A DNA stretch of 64,000 nucleotides, from assembly GCF_013031405.1 (NCBI RefSeq), contig NZ_WPZY01000006.1, positions 186,001 through 250,000 of the forward strand. The letters run 5' to 3'. Under the pieces are notes generated by a model, which saw nothing but the letters and a program-made list of their open reading frames with translations, was not told the DNA's origin and searched no databases. The translations under genes were made by a program, and so were the position numbers. This DNA is from Ruegeria sp. HKCCD8929 (GTDB lineage Bacteria; Pseudomonadota; Alphaproteobacteria; Rhodobacterales; Rhodobacteraceae). Below, in pieces: positions 46,654-55,377 of the stretch. The number at the start of each line of letters is the position of its first letter. Positions within the stretch are counted from its first letter, which is position 1.

Positions 46654-47622
46654 TTAATCGATCCAGCCCTTTTCCTTGTAGTATTTGGCCGCACCGGGGT
46701 GCAGCGGAGCGGACAGACCGTCCTTGACCATCTCTTCGGGCTTCAGGTTGGCAAAGGCCGGGTGTAGCTTTTTGAAGGCATCGAAATCTTCAAAGACCGA
46801 GCTGACCACCGCATAAACCGCGTCATCCGACACGTTCGCCGAGGTGACGAAGGTGGCGCCGACACCAAAGGTCTGCGTGTCCCCGTCCGAGCCGCGATAC
46901 ATGCCGCCGGGGATGGTGGCTGCGCGGTAGTACGAGTTGTCGTCGATCAGCCCCTGAATGGCATCACCGGTTACGTTCACCAGAACCGAATCGCAGGCGG
47001 TGGTCGCCTCCTGGATCGAGCCCGAGGGGTGACCCACGGTGTAGATCATCGCGTCGATCTGGTTATCGCAGAGCGCAGCCGACTGTTCAGCCGCTTTCAG
47101 TTCCGAGGCCAGAGCCAGATCGTCAGTGGTCCAACCCATCGCTTCAAGTACCACGTCCATCGTGCCGCGCTGGCCCGATCCCGGGTTGCCGATATTGACG
47201 CGCTTGCCTTTCAGGTCCTCGAAGCTCGAGATGTCCGCATCGGCGCGTGCGACAACGGTGAAGGGTTCCGGGTGAACCGAGAAGACGGCGCGCAGGTCCT
47301 CGAAGGGCCCCGCCTCTTCGAATTTCGAGCTGCCGTTATAGGCGTGGTACTGCCAGTCCGATTGCGCCACACCGAATTCCAGCTCGCCTTCGCGGATGGT
47401 GTTGATGTTGTAAACCGAACCGCCGGTCGACTCGACCGAGCAGCGCACACCATGTTCCTTGCGCCCCTTGTTCACCAGACGGCAAATGGCGCCGCCGGTC
47501 GGGTAATAGACGCCGGTCACGCCGCCGGTCCCGATCGTGATGAACTCTTCGGCATAGGCTGCCGGAGCCATGAGCGCCGCCGTGACGATTGCGCCGAGGC
47601 TGAGTTTGCTGGTTTTTTTCAT
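46654..47622 (-). CDS. TAXI family TRAP transporter substrate-binding protein
   Basis: A 322-residue periplasmic protein with signal peptide [20 protein letters not shown] to about AYA. The mature start [20 protein letters not shown] is the TAXI hallmark, followed by [20 protein letters not shown] and the [15 protein letters not shown] segment. GGGAG lies before the ATG. It is the first gene of the TRAP-TAXI-USP operon. TAXI proteins bind small carboxylates such as glutamate; this ligand is unassigned. Confidence 0.94.
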   Translation of the reverse strand: MKKTSKLSLGAIVTAALMAPAAYAEEFITIGTGGVTGVYYPTGGAICRLVNKGRKEHGVRCSVESTGGSVYNINTIREGELEFGVAQSDWQYHAYNGSSKFEEAGPFEDLRAVFSVHPEPFTVVARADADISSFEDLKGKRVNIGNPGSGQRGTMDVVLEAMGWTTDDLALASELKAAEQSAALCDNQIDAMIYTVGHPSGSIQEATTACDSVLVNVTGDAIQGLIDDNSYYRAATIPGGMYRGSDGDTQTFGVGATFVTSANVSDDAVYAVVSSVFEDFDAFKKLHPAFANLKPEEMVKDGLSAPLHPGAAKYYKEKGWID

Positions 47623-47932
47623 TTATGAACTCCCAGATTTATTATTCAGCGGACGAAAGATGAGCTTGGTCATCCCCGTGATTGGGGATCGTGGCCTTGT
47701 AGAATAACCGCGCCTCTTTTGCCGGACGCAAATGTTTGAAATTCCTGTCTCTCCCGCTGAGCCGAGCGTTTCATTCCGATCACGGACTTGTCAAGTCTCG
47801 CTCTGAGATGAGGGCGCGTGAAACGCATATTTGGCGAGCGCAGGTGTTTTTTCCCCGTCTCTCTGCGATCCGGGGCCCATGCATTTTTGCCTCTGGACCT
47901 TCCCTGCCCCGGACGCTAATCCAATACCCGTG
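47623..47932. promoter_or_regulatory. divergent spacer with nested dyads upstream of the TRAP-TAXI operon
   Basis: No gene is seen. GCGTTTCA (47766-47773) and TGAAACGC (47819-47826) form an 8-bp interrupted dyad, with the perfect palindrome GACTTG-T-CAAGTC (47785-47797) nested near its centre. On the minus strand the inner palindrome includes TTGACA, a good -35 box, with TGAAAC 16 bases on as a poor -10. This may be an operator overlapping the promoter for the TAXI gene. Confidence 0.4.
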
Positions 47933-48018
47933 GCCCAAGTGGCGGAATGGTAGACGCAGGGGATTCAAAATCCCCCGCCTTCACGGGCGTGAGAGTTCGA
48001 GTCTCTCCTTGGGCACCA
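47933..48018 (+). tRNA. tRNA-Leu (anticodon CAA)
   Basis: An 86-base class II tRNA with encoded CCA. Acceptor GCCCAAG pairs with CTTGGGC. The anticodon stem GGGGA/TCCCC encloses TTCAAAA, giving anticodon CAA, which reads UUG. A long variable arm is present and the T loop reads TTCGAGT. Confidence 0.96.
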
Positions 48019-48142
48019 CATCAATTCCAGCATTGCGATTTTTCGCAAATGGATGCCGCACGCTTCGGCGACACAGGTTGACGCCCGGCTATTGGCATGA
48101 TTTGCCATCGGGACGATTTTCTTTTGCCGGATACTGCGTCCC

Positions 48143-48721
48143 ATGTTGCAATCGCTTTATGACCGTACCATCCGCCTGGCGGAGCACCCGAATGCGATGT
48201 GGGCCCTTGCGGTGGTGGCTTTCCTAGAAAGCTCGGTTTTTCCGATCCCGCCCGATGTGCTGATGATCCCGATGATCCTCGCCCGGCCGTCCAAGGCCTG
48301 GCTCATCGCGCTGGTGGCGCTTGTTGCGTCGGTGCTGGGTGGGATGCTGGGCTATGCCATCGGTGCCTTCTTTTACGAGAGCATCGGCCAGCCGGTGCTC
48401 GCCGCCATGGGCAAGGGCGCCGCCATGGAAGAGTTCAACACGCGCTTCAACGATTTCGGCTTCTGGGCCGTGCTGACCGCGGGCGTGACGCCGTTTCCAT
48501 ACAAGGTCATCACCATCATGTCCGGCTGGACCGGCATGCCGCTGGGCACCTTCGTCGCCACGTCGATCCTGGCTCGTGCGCTACGGTTCTTTGTGGTGGC
48601 CGGGCTGCTTTGGGGCTTCGGCGAGCCCATCCGGGACTTCATTGAGAAGCGGTTGGGTCTTATGTTCACGCTGTTCATGATCCTCCTGATCGGAGGATTC
48701 GTTCTGGTACGGTACCTATGA
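48143..48721 (+). CDS. YqaA family VTT-domain membrane protein (DedA-like)
   Basis: A 192-residue inner-membrane protein of the SNARE-associated/VTT superfamily. LESSVFPIPPDVLMIPMILA is the first re-entrant segment and TRFNDFGFWAVLTAGVTPFP with KVITIMSGWTGM the second, with the conserved proline-rich turns. About four to five hydrophobic helices follow this pattern. VTT proteins are thought to act in lipid scrambling or membrane homeostasis. The stop overlaps the dsbB start by four bases. Confidence 0.9.
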   Translation: MLQSLYDRTIRLAEHPNAMWALAVVAFLESSVFPIPPDVLMIPMILARPSKAWLIALVALVASVLGGMLGYAIGAFFYESIGQPVLAAMGKGAAMEEFNTRFNDFGFWAVLTAGVTPFPYKVITIMSGWTGMPLGTFVATSILARALRFFVVAGLLWGFGEPIRDFIEKRLGLMFTLFMILLIGGFVLVRYL

Positions 48722-49185
48722 CACGACGCGATACATTGGTTCTTTTGGCGGCGGCCGGGTCGGCGGCAATGCTGCTGGGTGCCTTGGGATTCCAGCATCT
48801 GGGCGAACTGGCGCCTTGCAAGCTGTGTATTTGGCAGCGCTACCCGCACGGCGTGGCGGTTCTGATTGGTCTGGCTGCCCTGATGATCTCCGTCCGTCTA
48901 CTGCCGGCCCTTGGTGCGCTGGCTGTGCTGAGTACAGCCGGCATCGGGATCTATCACACCGGGGTCGAGCGTGGATGGTGGGAAGGCCCCTCGACCTGCA
49001 CATCGGGCGAGATCGGCGGGCTGACGCCGCAACAGCTCATGGAACAGATCATGGCTGCGCCGCTGGTGCGCTGCGATGAGGTGCCGTGGGAGATGTTGGG
49101 TCTGTCGATGGCCAGCTGGAACGCCGTAGTTTCGCTGGCGCTTATGTCTATCTGGCTGATGGCCATGCGCACACACGCGGCCTGA
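48718..49185 (+). CDS. dsbB: disulfide bond formation protein B
   Basis: A 155-residue four-helix membrane protein that reoxidises DsbA using quinone. The first cysteine pair is CKLC in ELAPCKLCIWQRYPH, with the conserved Arg of the quinone site, and the second periplasmic pair is Cys in PSTCTSG and Cys in VRCDEVPW. GVERGWWEGP is typical of the family. It is coupled by ATGA to the VTT gene; no dsbA is nearby. Confidence 0.92.
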   Translation: MTRRDTLVLLAAAGSAAMLLGALGFQHLGELAPCKLCIWQRYPHGVAVLIGLAALMISVRLLPALGALAVLSTAGIGIYHTGVERGWWEGPSTCTSGEIGGLTPQQLMEQIMAAPLVRCDEVPWEMLGLSMASWNAVVSLALMSIWLMAMRTHAA

Positions 49186-49192
49186 GGGCCGG

Positions 49193-49783
49193 TCAAACGT
49201 CGGCGTCGAGTTCCGCGTCCCAGTACAGAAAGTCCATCCAGCTTTCGTGCAGATGGTTAGGCGGGAATTTGCGCCCGATATTGCGCAACTCCTCAGCCTG
49301 AGGCTGGCGCGGCGGCTTACGCAGAGACATACCCGCCTGCCGCAGCGATTTGGAGCCCTTGCGCAGGTTGCAGGGGCTGCACGCGGCCACAACGTTCTGC
49401 CAGCTGGTCACGCCTCCTGCGGCGCGCGGCACGACGTGGTCAAAGGTCAGATCCCCCCGGCCACCGCAATACTGGCAGCAGAACTCATCCCTCAGAAATA
49501 AATTAAAGCGCGTGAAGGCCACGCGCTTTTGGGGTTTCACATAGTCCTTCAGCACCACGACCGAAGGTATTCGTATCTCGATACTCGGGCTGCGGACCAC
49601 CTCGTCGTACTCCGCGACGATATCCACTCTGTCAAGCCAGGCAGCCTTGATCGCCTCCTGCCAGGGCCAGAGGGACAAAGGATAGTAGGAAAGCGGACGG
49701 TAATCGGCGTTCAGGACCAACGCGGGGTTTTGCCTCAACGCCCCCGGTTCCCTGACAAATTCGGTCCTGAAGTCTCCGTCCAT
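49193..49783 (-). CDS. HNH endonuclease family protein
   Basis: A 196-residue protein with an HNH zinc-nuclease module at about residues 103-145: CCQYCGG, then LTFDHVVPRAAGG, then WQNVVAACSPCNLRKGSKS. The N-terminal half (ALVLNADYRPLSYYPLSLWP) is conserved in a bacterial and chloroplast group of HNH proteins found in otherwise ordinary loci. It is not linked to a restriction or phage system here. Its role in DNA metabolism is not known. Confidence 0.9.
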   Translation of the reverse strand: MDGDFRTEFVREPGALRQNPALVLNADYRPLSYYPLSLWPWQEAIKAAWLDRVDIVAEYDEVVRSPSIEIRIPSVVVLKDYVKPQKRVAFTRFNLFLRDEFCCQYCGGRGDLTFDHVVPRAAGGVTSWQNVVAACSPCNLRKGSKSLRQAGMSLRKPPRQPQAEELRNIGRKFPPNHLHESWMDFLYWDAELDADV

Positions 49784-49996
49784 TACAGATTCGCTCCTCG
49801 CTCTGAACTGCCCGTTGTGACACCAGAGCGGGGAGCACCCGCCCCGGCCTTACTACGACTATATATCGTGTTAAATCTCTGACAAGCCCCGAGTTTCCAC
49901 AATATCTCGGCATCTGCATATCGCTGTCGGGTAACAGCGGCGTGACAGTTATCCACAGCTTGCCCTGCCACCGCGGGGCCGGTAAGGGCTTGGGTC

Positions 49997-50605
49997 ATGT
50001 CCTGGTTTATCCGCTTCAACAAGCCCTTCGACGTGTTGTCACAATTCACCGATCGGGGTAGTGCGGAGTCGCCGCGCCGCACCCTGTCGGACTTCATCGA
50101 CCTGCCCGGAGTGTATCCCGCGGGGCGGCTGGATCGCGATAGCGAGGGACTGATGCTGCTGACCGATGATGGGCGGCTGCAGGCAAGGATCGCCGACCCG
50201 AAACACAAGATGGCCAAGACCTATTGGGCGCAGGTCGAGGGCATTCCCGATGCTGCCGCACTCGCGACGCTACAGGATGGGGTCGAACTGAACGACGGTC
50301 TGACCCGCCCGGCCAAGGCCAGGGTCATTGACGAACCGCCCGGTCTCTGGCCTCGGACCCCACCGATCCGCGAACGGAGGTCGGTGCCTGATTGCTGGAT
50401 CGAACTCACAATTCGCGAGGGCCGCAACCGGCAAGTGCGCCGCATGACCGCTGCCGTCGACCACCCTACCCTGCGCCTGATCCGCTGCCGGATCGGTGAC
50501 TGGACGCTGGACGGCTTAGACAGCGGCACGTGGGAGACCCTACCTTTGCCACCACGATCAGAGGCACCCCGCAAAAATCGCTCCGGACGCAAACCGCGCC
50601 GCTGA
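49997..50605 (+). CDS. rluE: 23S rRNA pseudouridine synthase, RluE type
   Basis: A 202-residue member of the RsuA/RluE group without an S4 domain, the RluE layout. [20 protein letters not shown] holds the catalytic Asp; [10 protein letters not shown] and the C-terminal [20 protein letters not shown] complete the family pattern. RluE makes pseudouridine 2457 in E. coli numbering. The tail is basic ([11 protein letters not shown]), plausible for RNA contact. A lone TTATCCACA, the DnaA-box consensus, sits at 49949-49957 in its upstream spacer. Confidence 0.85.
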   Translation: MSWFIRFNKPFDVLSQFTDRGSAESPRRTLSDFIDLPGVYPAGRLDRDSEGLMLLTDDGRLQARIADPKHKMAKTYWAQVEGIPDAAALATLQDGVELNDGLTRPAKARVIDEPPGLWPRTPPIRERRSVPDCWIELTIREGRNRQVRRMTAAVDHPTLRLIRCRIGDWTLDGLDSGTWETLPLPPRSEAPRKNRSGRKPRR

Positions 50606-50655
50606 GGCCTTGCAGCGCAGCTGACAGCACGGGACGCAGACGCTACGCTCTGGCC

Positions 50656-51081
50656 ATGAACAAACTGCCTGACGCGCCCCGCCCTACTGCCATCCTCGAG
50701 GCCGCGCTTTATGTCGACGATCTGGACGCCGCCGAGCGGTTCTACGGCGAATTGCTGGGGCTCGAACGCATCCAGCGGGTGGGTGAGCGGCATGTGTTCT
50801 TTCGCTTGGGAACCTCAGTGCTGCTGATCTTCAACCCGGACCAGACCGAGTTGCCGCCAACCAACCCGCGCTTGCCGGTGCCACCCCATGGCGCGCACGG
50901 ACCGGGACATGTGGCGCTGGTCATGACGCGCGCCGAGATGGAGACTATGCGGGATCGCCTGGCCGCCGCCGGTGTGCAGGTCGATGCCGAGTTCGATTGG
51001 CCCAACGGCGCGCATTCGCTTTACGTGCGCGATCCAGCGGGAAACTCCGTGGAGTTCGCCGAAGGGTGGCTGTGGGAATGA
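50656..51081 (+). CDS. VOC family (glyoxalase-like) protein
   Basis: A 141-residue vicinal-oxygen-chelate protein. The two beta-alpha-beta-beta-beta modules are seen as ILEAALYVDDLDAAERFYGE and GHVALVMTRAEMETMRDRLA, with a C-terminal SLYVRDPAGNSVEFAEGWLW carrying the metal-ligand Glu. It could be a glyoxalase, dioxygenase or drug-binding protein; the sequence does not choose. Its stop codon lies inside an 18-base perfect palindrome. Confidence 0.88.
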   Translation: MNKLPDAPRPTAILEAALYVDDLDAAERFYGELLGLERIQRVGERHVFFRLGTSVLLIFNPDQTELPPTNPRLPVPPHGAHGPGHVALVMTRAEMETMRDRLAAAGVQVDAEFDWPNGAHSLYVRDPAGNSVEFAEGWLWE

Positions 51082-51140
51082 AGCTTCGAAGCTTCATTCG
51101 CCCGGCTCAGACCGGGCATCAAAGCCGCTTCAAGCGGCTT
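51079..51140. repeat. three consecutive perfect inverted repeats
   Basis: The 18-base palindrome TGAAGCTTCGAAGCTTCA (51079-51096) starts on the VOC stop codon. GCCCGG (51100-51105) pairs with CCGGGC (51112-51117). AAGCCGCTT (51122-51130) and AAGCGGCTT (51132-51140) flank a single C. They lie between convergent genes, so a bidirectional transcription barrier is the simplest reading, but none has a T-run. Confidence 0.7.
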
Positions 51141-51164
51141 GTCACGGGGTGTCGACCTCGCGCC

Positions 51165-51467
51165 TCACCCCAAGGGCTGTTTCTCACCACCCACCACCCG
51201 GTAGATTTCGCGAGAGACCACGTCAACCTCACCCAACGCTGCCCGAAAGGCCGCCATATGCGGTGTTGCAAAATGCGCATCGAGCGCGGCCTGATCCCGC
51301 CATTCTTCATAGACCCGGAACCGGCTGTCCTGCCCCAGCACCTGGCTGAACTCATAGATCAAACAACCCGGCTCTTCTACTGTCTCGGCCACCATTGCTT
51401 GTGCAGCCGCGCGTGCCTTGTGCACGCCATCGGCGGCAACTTCGACCACTCCCGTCACGATCAGCAT
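51165..51467 (-). CDS. antibiotic biosynthesis monooxygenase domain protein (ABM family)
   Basis: A 100-residue dimeric alpha-beta barrel of the YgiN/ABM type: EEPGCLIYEFSQVLGQDSRF, YEEWRDQAALDAHFATPHMA and the final strand. Such proteins are quinol or anthraquinol monooxygenases or haem-related enzymes; the label antibiotic is historical. The start lies inside the last 7 bases of the frameshifted GNAT gene, so it is the terminal gene of the glycosylase operon. Confidence 0.88.
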   Translation of the reverse strand: MLIVTGVVEVAADGVHKARAAAQAMVAETVEEPGCLIYEFSQVLGQDSRFRVYEEWRDQAALDAHFATPHMAAFRAALGEVDVVSREIYRVVGGEKQPLG

Positions 51468-51966
51468 TCCATCTCCCCTTTCAGATCATAGCGTTTCGAG
51501 ATCCGGTCCACCGGCGTGCCGTCCCGAAGCGGCACGCCATGTGCAACCGAATGCTCCTGAAATCCCATTCGGGAATAGTAGCCCAGGCCTGGCACATTAT
51601 CCGCCCGGATGGTGGCGTTGATGGTGGCGAATCCCATGCTCCGGGCGGTCTCGGCAGTCACCGCGAACAGCGCCCGCCCCACACCCCTCACTACCGGGTT
51701 GCGGCGGCAAAGGTTGCGATATCGGCGCAATCGGCGGGCAACTCATCATATATGCCCAGCCATTGAAACCCTGCCACCCGGCCTGCGTCGTCCAGCGCCA
51801 CGTGGCAGCAGATCTTGTCCGGCCCGTTCAGATAGCTTTGCGCGAACAGCGCCTCGGAGAACGGAATCTCAAAGGCGGTCGTCCCCCCGATCTCGATAAT
51901 CTCGTTGAGAATGCGGCAGGCCGCGGGCACATCCTCGGGCATCATCGGGCGGACAGCGATCTGCAT
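51461..51966 (-). pseudogene. frameshifted GNAT family N-acetyltransferase
   Basis: The N-terminal half reads from 51966 (MQIAVRPMMPEDVPAACRIL) to an in-frame TAG at about 51691 after DIATFAAATR. The C-terminal half continues in another frame from about 51700 (NPVVRGVGRALFAVTAETAR, then NVPGLGYYSRMGF) to the stop at 51461. Joined, they make one ~167-residue phosphinothricin-type acetyltransferase, with the acetyl-CoA loop (VxGVGxALF) just after the break. Restoring one C in the GCC-GCC run near 51705 rejoins the frames. It is either a recent single-base loss or a sequencing error. The gene overlaps both operon neighbours normally. Confidence 0.82.
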
Positions 51967-52631
51967 CAGAGGCTCAGCTTGTCCCGCATGAAGGCCAGCG
52001 CCACGCTCAGCCCGTCCGGCGCGATGCCGTGCCCAGTGCCCTTCATCACATGGGCATAGACCTCCTTGAACCCAGCGCCTTGCAACGCCTCTGCCGCTTC
52101 GGGCAGCGATTGCGGCGGCACCACGTCGTCGGCATCCCCATGCACCAGCAGCACCGGCATCCGGCTGACCACTTCATCGGCGAGCAGTTCCGTTTCCAGC
52201 AGACGGCCCGAGAAGGCCACGATGCCCGCCACCGGGTCCTCGCGACGCGGGGCCACGTGCAGGCTCATCATCGTACCCTGGCTGAAGCCGAACAGAACCA
52301 CCTGTTCCGGCAGCACGTCCTCATCCACCATCAGTGCGTCGAGGAAGGCGTTGAAATCGTCAACTGCCGCTTCCATGCCGCGCCGGGCTTCTTCCTCGGA
52401 CGAGCCGTCGATCCACGGGATCGGGAACCACTGAAAGCCGAAGGGCATGCCCGGAATGGTCTCGGGCGCGTCGGGCGCCACAAACAAGGTGTCGGGCAGA
52501 TGCTCGCCCAGCACATCCGCCAGCCCCAACAAGTCCTGCCCGTTGGCCCCATAGCCGTGCACGAACACCACGACCGAGCGCGTGCTGCCCGAGACCGGCT
52601 CTTTGCGGAGCGCATTCAAAACCCGAGTCAT
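51966..52631 (-). CDS. phospholipase/carboxylesterase family alpha/beta hydrolase
   Basis: A 221-residue cytoplasmic esterase of the acyl-protein-thioesterase/carboxylesterase group. VVVFVHGYGANGQDLLGLAD forms the oxyanion loop, VVLFGFSQGTMMSLH holds the nucleophile Ser, VLLVHGDADDVVPPQ the Asp and GTGHGIAPDG the His. ATG 52631 with GGGAAGG upstream is used. It overlaps the glycosylase gene by four bases and the GNAT gene by one, so all are co-translated. Confidence 0.9.
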   Translation of the reverse strand: MTRVLNALRKEPVSGSTRSVVVFVHGYGANGQDLLGLADVLGEHLPDTLFVAPDAPETIPGMPFGFQWFPIPWIDGSSEEEARRGMEAAVDDFNAFLDALMVDEDVLPEQVVLFGFSQGTMMSLHVAPRREDPVAGIVAFSGRLLETELLADEVVSRMPVLLVHGDADDVVPPQSLPEAAEALQGAGFKEVYAHVMKGTGHGIAPDGLSVALAFMRDKLSL

Positions 52632-53260
52632 CTGATACCTTCCCTGTCCTTGGCCACGCGGTAATAGGCCCAGAGCACCCGGGCCGCAACCGAGCGCCAA
52701 GGCGACCATGCCTCGGCCATCTGCCGCAACTCCTTGTCGGTGGGGCGTTTGGGCAGGTCATAGAGGATGCGCGCGGCCTCTTGCAGGGCCAGGTCGCCGG
52801 GCGCGATCACATCGGCGCGGCCCAGAGAGAACATGGCGTAGACCTCGGCGGTCCAGACGCCGATGCCGGGCACCTCGGTCAGGGTCGCCACCACTTGCGC
52901 GTCTGGCGCATCGCGCAACGCCTTATAATCTATGCGCGCCTCGGTCAGTGCGCGTGCATAGCGGATTTTCTGGCGGCTCAGACCCACCGCACGCAGATCG
53001 TCATCGGTGGCCCACATGATCTTGCGCGGGCCGGTCAGTTTTGCGGCCTTCATCCGGCCCCAGATCGCATTGGCCGAGGCCACGCTGACCTGCTGGCTGA
53101 CGATGGCGCTTAACAACTGGGCAAAGCCGTCTGGCCTGCGCCGCAGCGGCAGCGGGCCGGTGCGGTTCATGGCAAAGGCCATACGCGGGCAGGTCTGCGC
53201 CAGCCATGCCGCCCCTTCGGCCACGCAGGCGTCTGTTTCGATGATGCGGCCGACGGACAT
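52628..53260 (-). CDS. DNA-3-methyladenine glycosylase (HhH-GPD family)
   Basis: A 210-residue base-excision-repair glycosylase removing alkylated purines. It has LLSAIVSQQVSVASANAIWG, the helix-hairpin-helix LTEVPGIGVWTAEVYAMFSL, and the catalytic Asp in VIAPGDLALQEAAR. No iron-sulfur cysteines are present, as expected for the AlkA type, and the N-terminal TBP-like AlkA domain is missing, giving the compact form. ATG 53260 with AGAGGGA upstream is used. It heads a four-gene operon. Confidence 0.92.
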   Translation of the reverse strand: MSVGRIIETDACVAEGAAWLAQTCPRMAFAMNRTGPLPLRRRPDGFAQLLSAIVSQQVSVASANAIWGRMKAAKLTGPRKIMWATDDDLRAVGLSRQKIRYARALTEARIDYKALRDAPDAQVVATLTEVPGIGVWTAEVYAMFSLGRADVIAPGDLALQEAARILYDLPKRPTDKELRQMAEAWSPWRSVAARVLWAYYRVAKDREGIR

Positions 53261-53363
53261 GTTCCCTCTCACCTGCGGCAAAGTCACGCCCCGCACGTTA
53301 GGGGTGCCTGCCGCATATGCAAGCCGCTTGTGCGCAAACGGATTCGCCGATACCCATACGCCC

Positions 53364-54590
53364 ATGACCATGACCGCCACCGCCCCAGACGACAGACAGG
53401 CCAAACGGAACGTCGCCGTTTTGGTGGCAGCGCAGGCGATTCTGGGCGCGCAAATGCCGATGATCTTCACCATCGGCGGGCTGGCGGGGCAGTCTCTGGC
53501 CACCAATGCCTGTCTTGCCACACTGCCGATTTCGCTGATCGTTCTGGGCTCGATGCTGGCGGCGACGCCGATCTCGTCGATCATGCAGAAATGGGGCCGC
53601 CGCGCCGGGTTCCTGATCGGCGCCACCGCTGGTGCGACCGGGGGTGCGGTCGGGGCCTATGGGCTCTATCTGGGCTCGTTCCCGATCTTTCTGGCGGGCA
53701 GTCTGCTGACTGGCATCTACATGAGTGCGCACGGGTTCTACCGCTTTGCCGCCGCCGACACTGCCTCGGACGCCTACCGGCCCAAGGCGATTTCCTATGT
53801 CATGGCAGGCGGGCTTGCGGCGGCCATCATCGGGCCGCAACTGGTCAAGGCGACCTCGCAGGCCTTTGTGGTGCCGTTCCTCGGCACCTATTTGGCGGTG
53901 ATCGCATTGAACGTTTTGGGCTCGGTTCTGTTTTTCTTCCTCGACATACCCAAGCCGCCCCCGCCCGCCGCCGACAGCCCCCGCGGGCGCACCCGGCTGG
54001 AGCTACTGAAAACCCCACGCATCGCAGTGGCCGTGATTTGTGCCATGGTGTCTTATGCGCTGATGAACCTGGTGATGACTTCGACCCCGCTGGCCGTGGT
54101 TGGGTGCGGCTACACCGAGGGTAACGCGGCGGATGTGGTGTCGAGCCACGTGCTTGCCATGTTCGTGCCCAGCTTCTTCACCGGCCACCTGATTGCCCGT
54201 TTCGGCGTGGAGAAGATCGTGGCATCCGGTCTGATCATTCTGGCGGGTGCCGGTGTCGTGGCGCTGCAGGGCGTTGATCTGGGCAATTTTTTCGTGGCAC
54301 TGATCCTGCTGGGCGTGGGCTGGAATTTCGGCTTCATCGGCGCCACCGCCATGCTGGCGGACGCCCATGAACCGCATGAACGTGGGCGGATGCAGGGCCT
54401 GAATGACCTCTTGGTCTTCGGCGGTGTCACCCTGGCCTCGCTGGCCTCGGGCGGATTGATGAACTGCTCGGGTGGCTCCCCGGTCGAGGGGTGGACGGCG
54501 GTCAACCTCGCCATGGTGCCGCTGCTGACATTGGCGGGTGGTGCGCTGATCTGGCTCACGCTGCGGCCTGCCGAACCCGGCACACGCTAG
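53364..54590 (+). CDS. MFS transporter
   Basis: A 408-residue major facilitator protein with about 12 helices. The loop 2-3 motif is degenerate (MQKWGRRAGFLIGATAGATG). Helices continue through VPFLGTYLAVIALNVLGSVL and the second half (FVALILLGVGWNFGFIGATA). It resembles the YfmO/riboflavin-type bacterial MFS group, but the substrate is unknown. Two ATGs (53364 and 53370) are possible; the ribosome site is weak for both. It is divergent from the glycosylase operon. Confidence 0.88.
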   Translation: MTMTATAPDDRQAKRNVAVLVAAQAILGAQMPMIFTIGGLAGQSLATNACLATLPISLIVLGSMLAATPISSIMQKWGRRAGFLIGATAGATGGAVGAYGLYLGSFPIFLAGSLLTGIYMSAHGFYRFAAADTASDAYRPKAISYVMAGGLAAAIIGPQLVKATSQAFVVPFLGTYLAVIALNVLGSVLFFFLDIPKPPPPAADSPRGRTRLELLKTPRIAVAVICAMVSYALMNLVMTSTPLAVVGCGYTEGNAADVVSSHVLAMFVPSFFTGHLIARFGVEKIVASGLIILAGAGVVALQGVDLGNFFVALILLGVGWNFGFIGATAMLADAHEPHERGRMQGLNDLLVFGGVTLASLASGGLMNCSGGSPVEGWTAVNLAMVPLLTLAGGALIWLTLRPAEPGTR

Positions 54591-54594
54591 GCCT

Positions 54595-55377
54595 CTACCA
54601 GCGCCCGGTCGCCGCGACCCACATCAGGGATGCCCGGCGTTTGAACTCGCTCTGCTCCAAAGCGCCAGAGGCAACGCGGTCAGGCGCGCGCATGGCCTGA
54701 TGCAGGATCGGACCGGCCTGCCAACCAGCCAACAGCGCCGGACGTGCTTCCGGAGACACAGCACCACGATTGGCGCGCGCACGGGCCAGCCGATCCAGCG
54801 CCTCTTGCGCCATCCGCCGCACCCCGTCCGGAGTGCCGTCGAGCAAGGGGATGCGCCCGCGCGCCTCAAGCTCGGGGATGGCGCGGAACCAGTTCGCCAC
54901 GCCCGCCGCAAAGCCGAAATCGCGCACAACGCTTTCCTTGGCGTCTCCCAGAACGCAGGCGGTCACCCAGGTCAGGGCCCCCGCACTCTCGTCAATATAT
55001 TTGGTGAAGTGCCTGGTGTCGTCGAACGGGTCTTTGTAAATATCCCAGCGCCTTACGGCCACATATTCATCCAACAAGCTCGCCTGCTCCGCAGACAGAA
55101 CCGCTGCCAAAGGCGTCACCACCTGATGCCGCCGCACCGGCTGACCTGAGGCGATCTCACTCAGTGCATCGCGCCACCATTGCAACCGCATCTCGGCGAT
55201 CATCGGTTCCTGCGTGACCCAGGGCGCGCGCGCCACTTCGACATTTAGCGCGTAGAGCGGGAACAGCACCTTGCGTGCGGCCACCGGCGCGGCCATCGCT
55301 GCCAGAAACCGGTCGGGATCGCCCCGCTGCACCAGCGCCGCGCAGGCGTTCAGGTCGTCGCTGAATTCCACACTCAC
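54595..55377 (-). CDS. squalene/phytoene synthase family protein
   Basis: A 260-residue all-helical protein of the isoprenoid head-to-head condensing family. The segments MIAEMRLQWWRDALSEIASG and VRRWDIYKDPFDDTRHFTKY line up with the two Asp-rich motifs, but the first is degenerate (RLQWWRD instead of DxxxD), so true synthase activity is uncertain; it may be like NDUFAF6, the complex I assembly factor of this family. The start is GTG 55377, overlapping the cimA stop as GTGA; no ATG fits. Only four bases separate it from the convergent MFS gene. Confidence 0.85.
   Translation of the reverse strand: MSVEFSDDLNACAALVQRGDPDRFLAAMAAPVAARKVLFPLYALNVEVARAPWVTQEPMIAEMRLQWWRDALSEIASGQPVRRHQVVTPLAAVLSAEQASLLDEYVAVRRWDIYKDPFDDTRHFTKYIDESAGALTWVTACVLGDAKESVVRDFGFAAGVANWFRAIPELEARGRIPLLDGTPDGVRRMAQEALDRLARARANRGAVSPEARPALLAGWQAGPILHQAMRAPDRVASGALEQSEFKRRASLMWVAATGRW

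Noticed and set aside
49193-49783. HNH nuclease as part of a defence or phage system
   Set aside because: No methyltransferase, toxin-antitoxin, phage or defence genes flank it, and the family is widespread in ordinary loci.
49949-49957. Perfect DnaA box as a sign of a replication origin
   Set aside because: A single TTATCCACA without further boxes, an AT-rich unwinding region or dnaA/parAB genes is expected by chance or has a local role at most.
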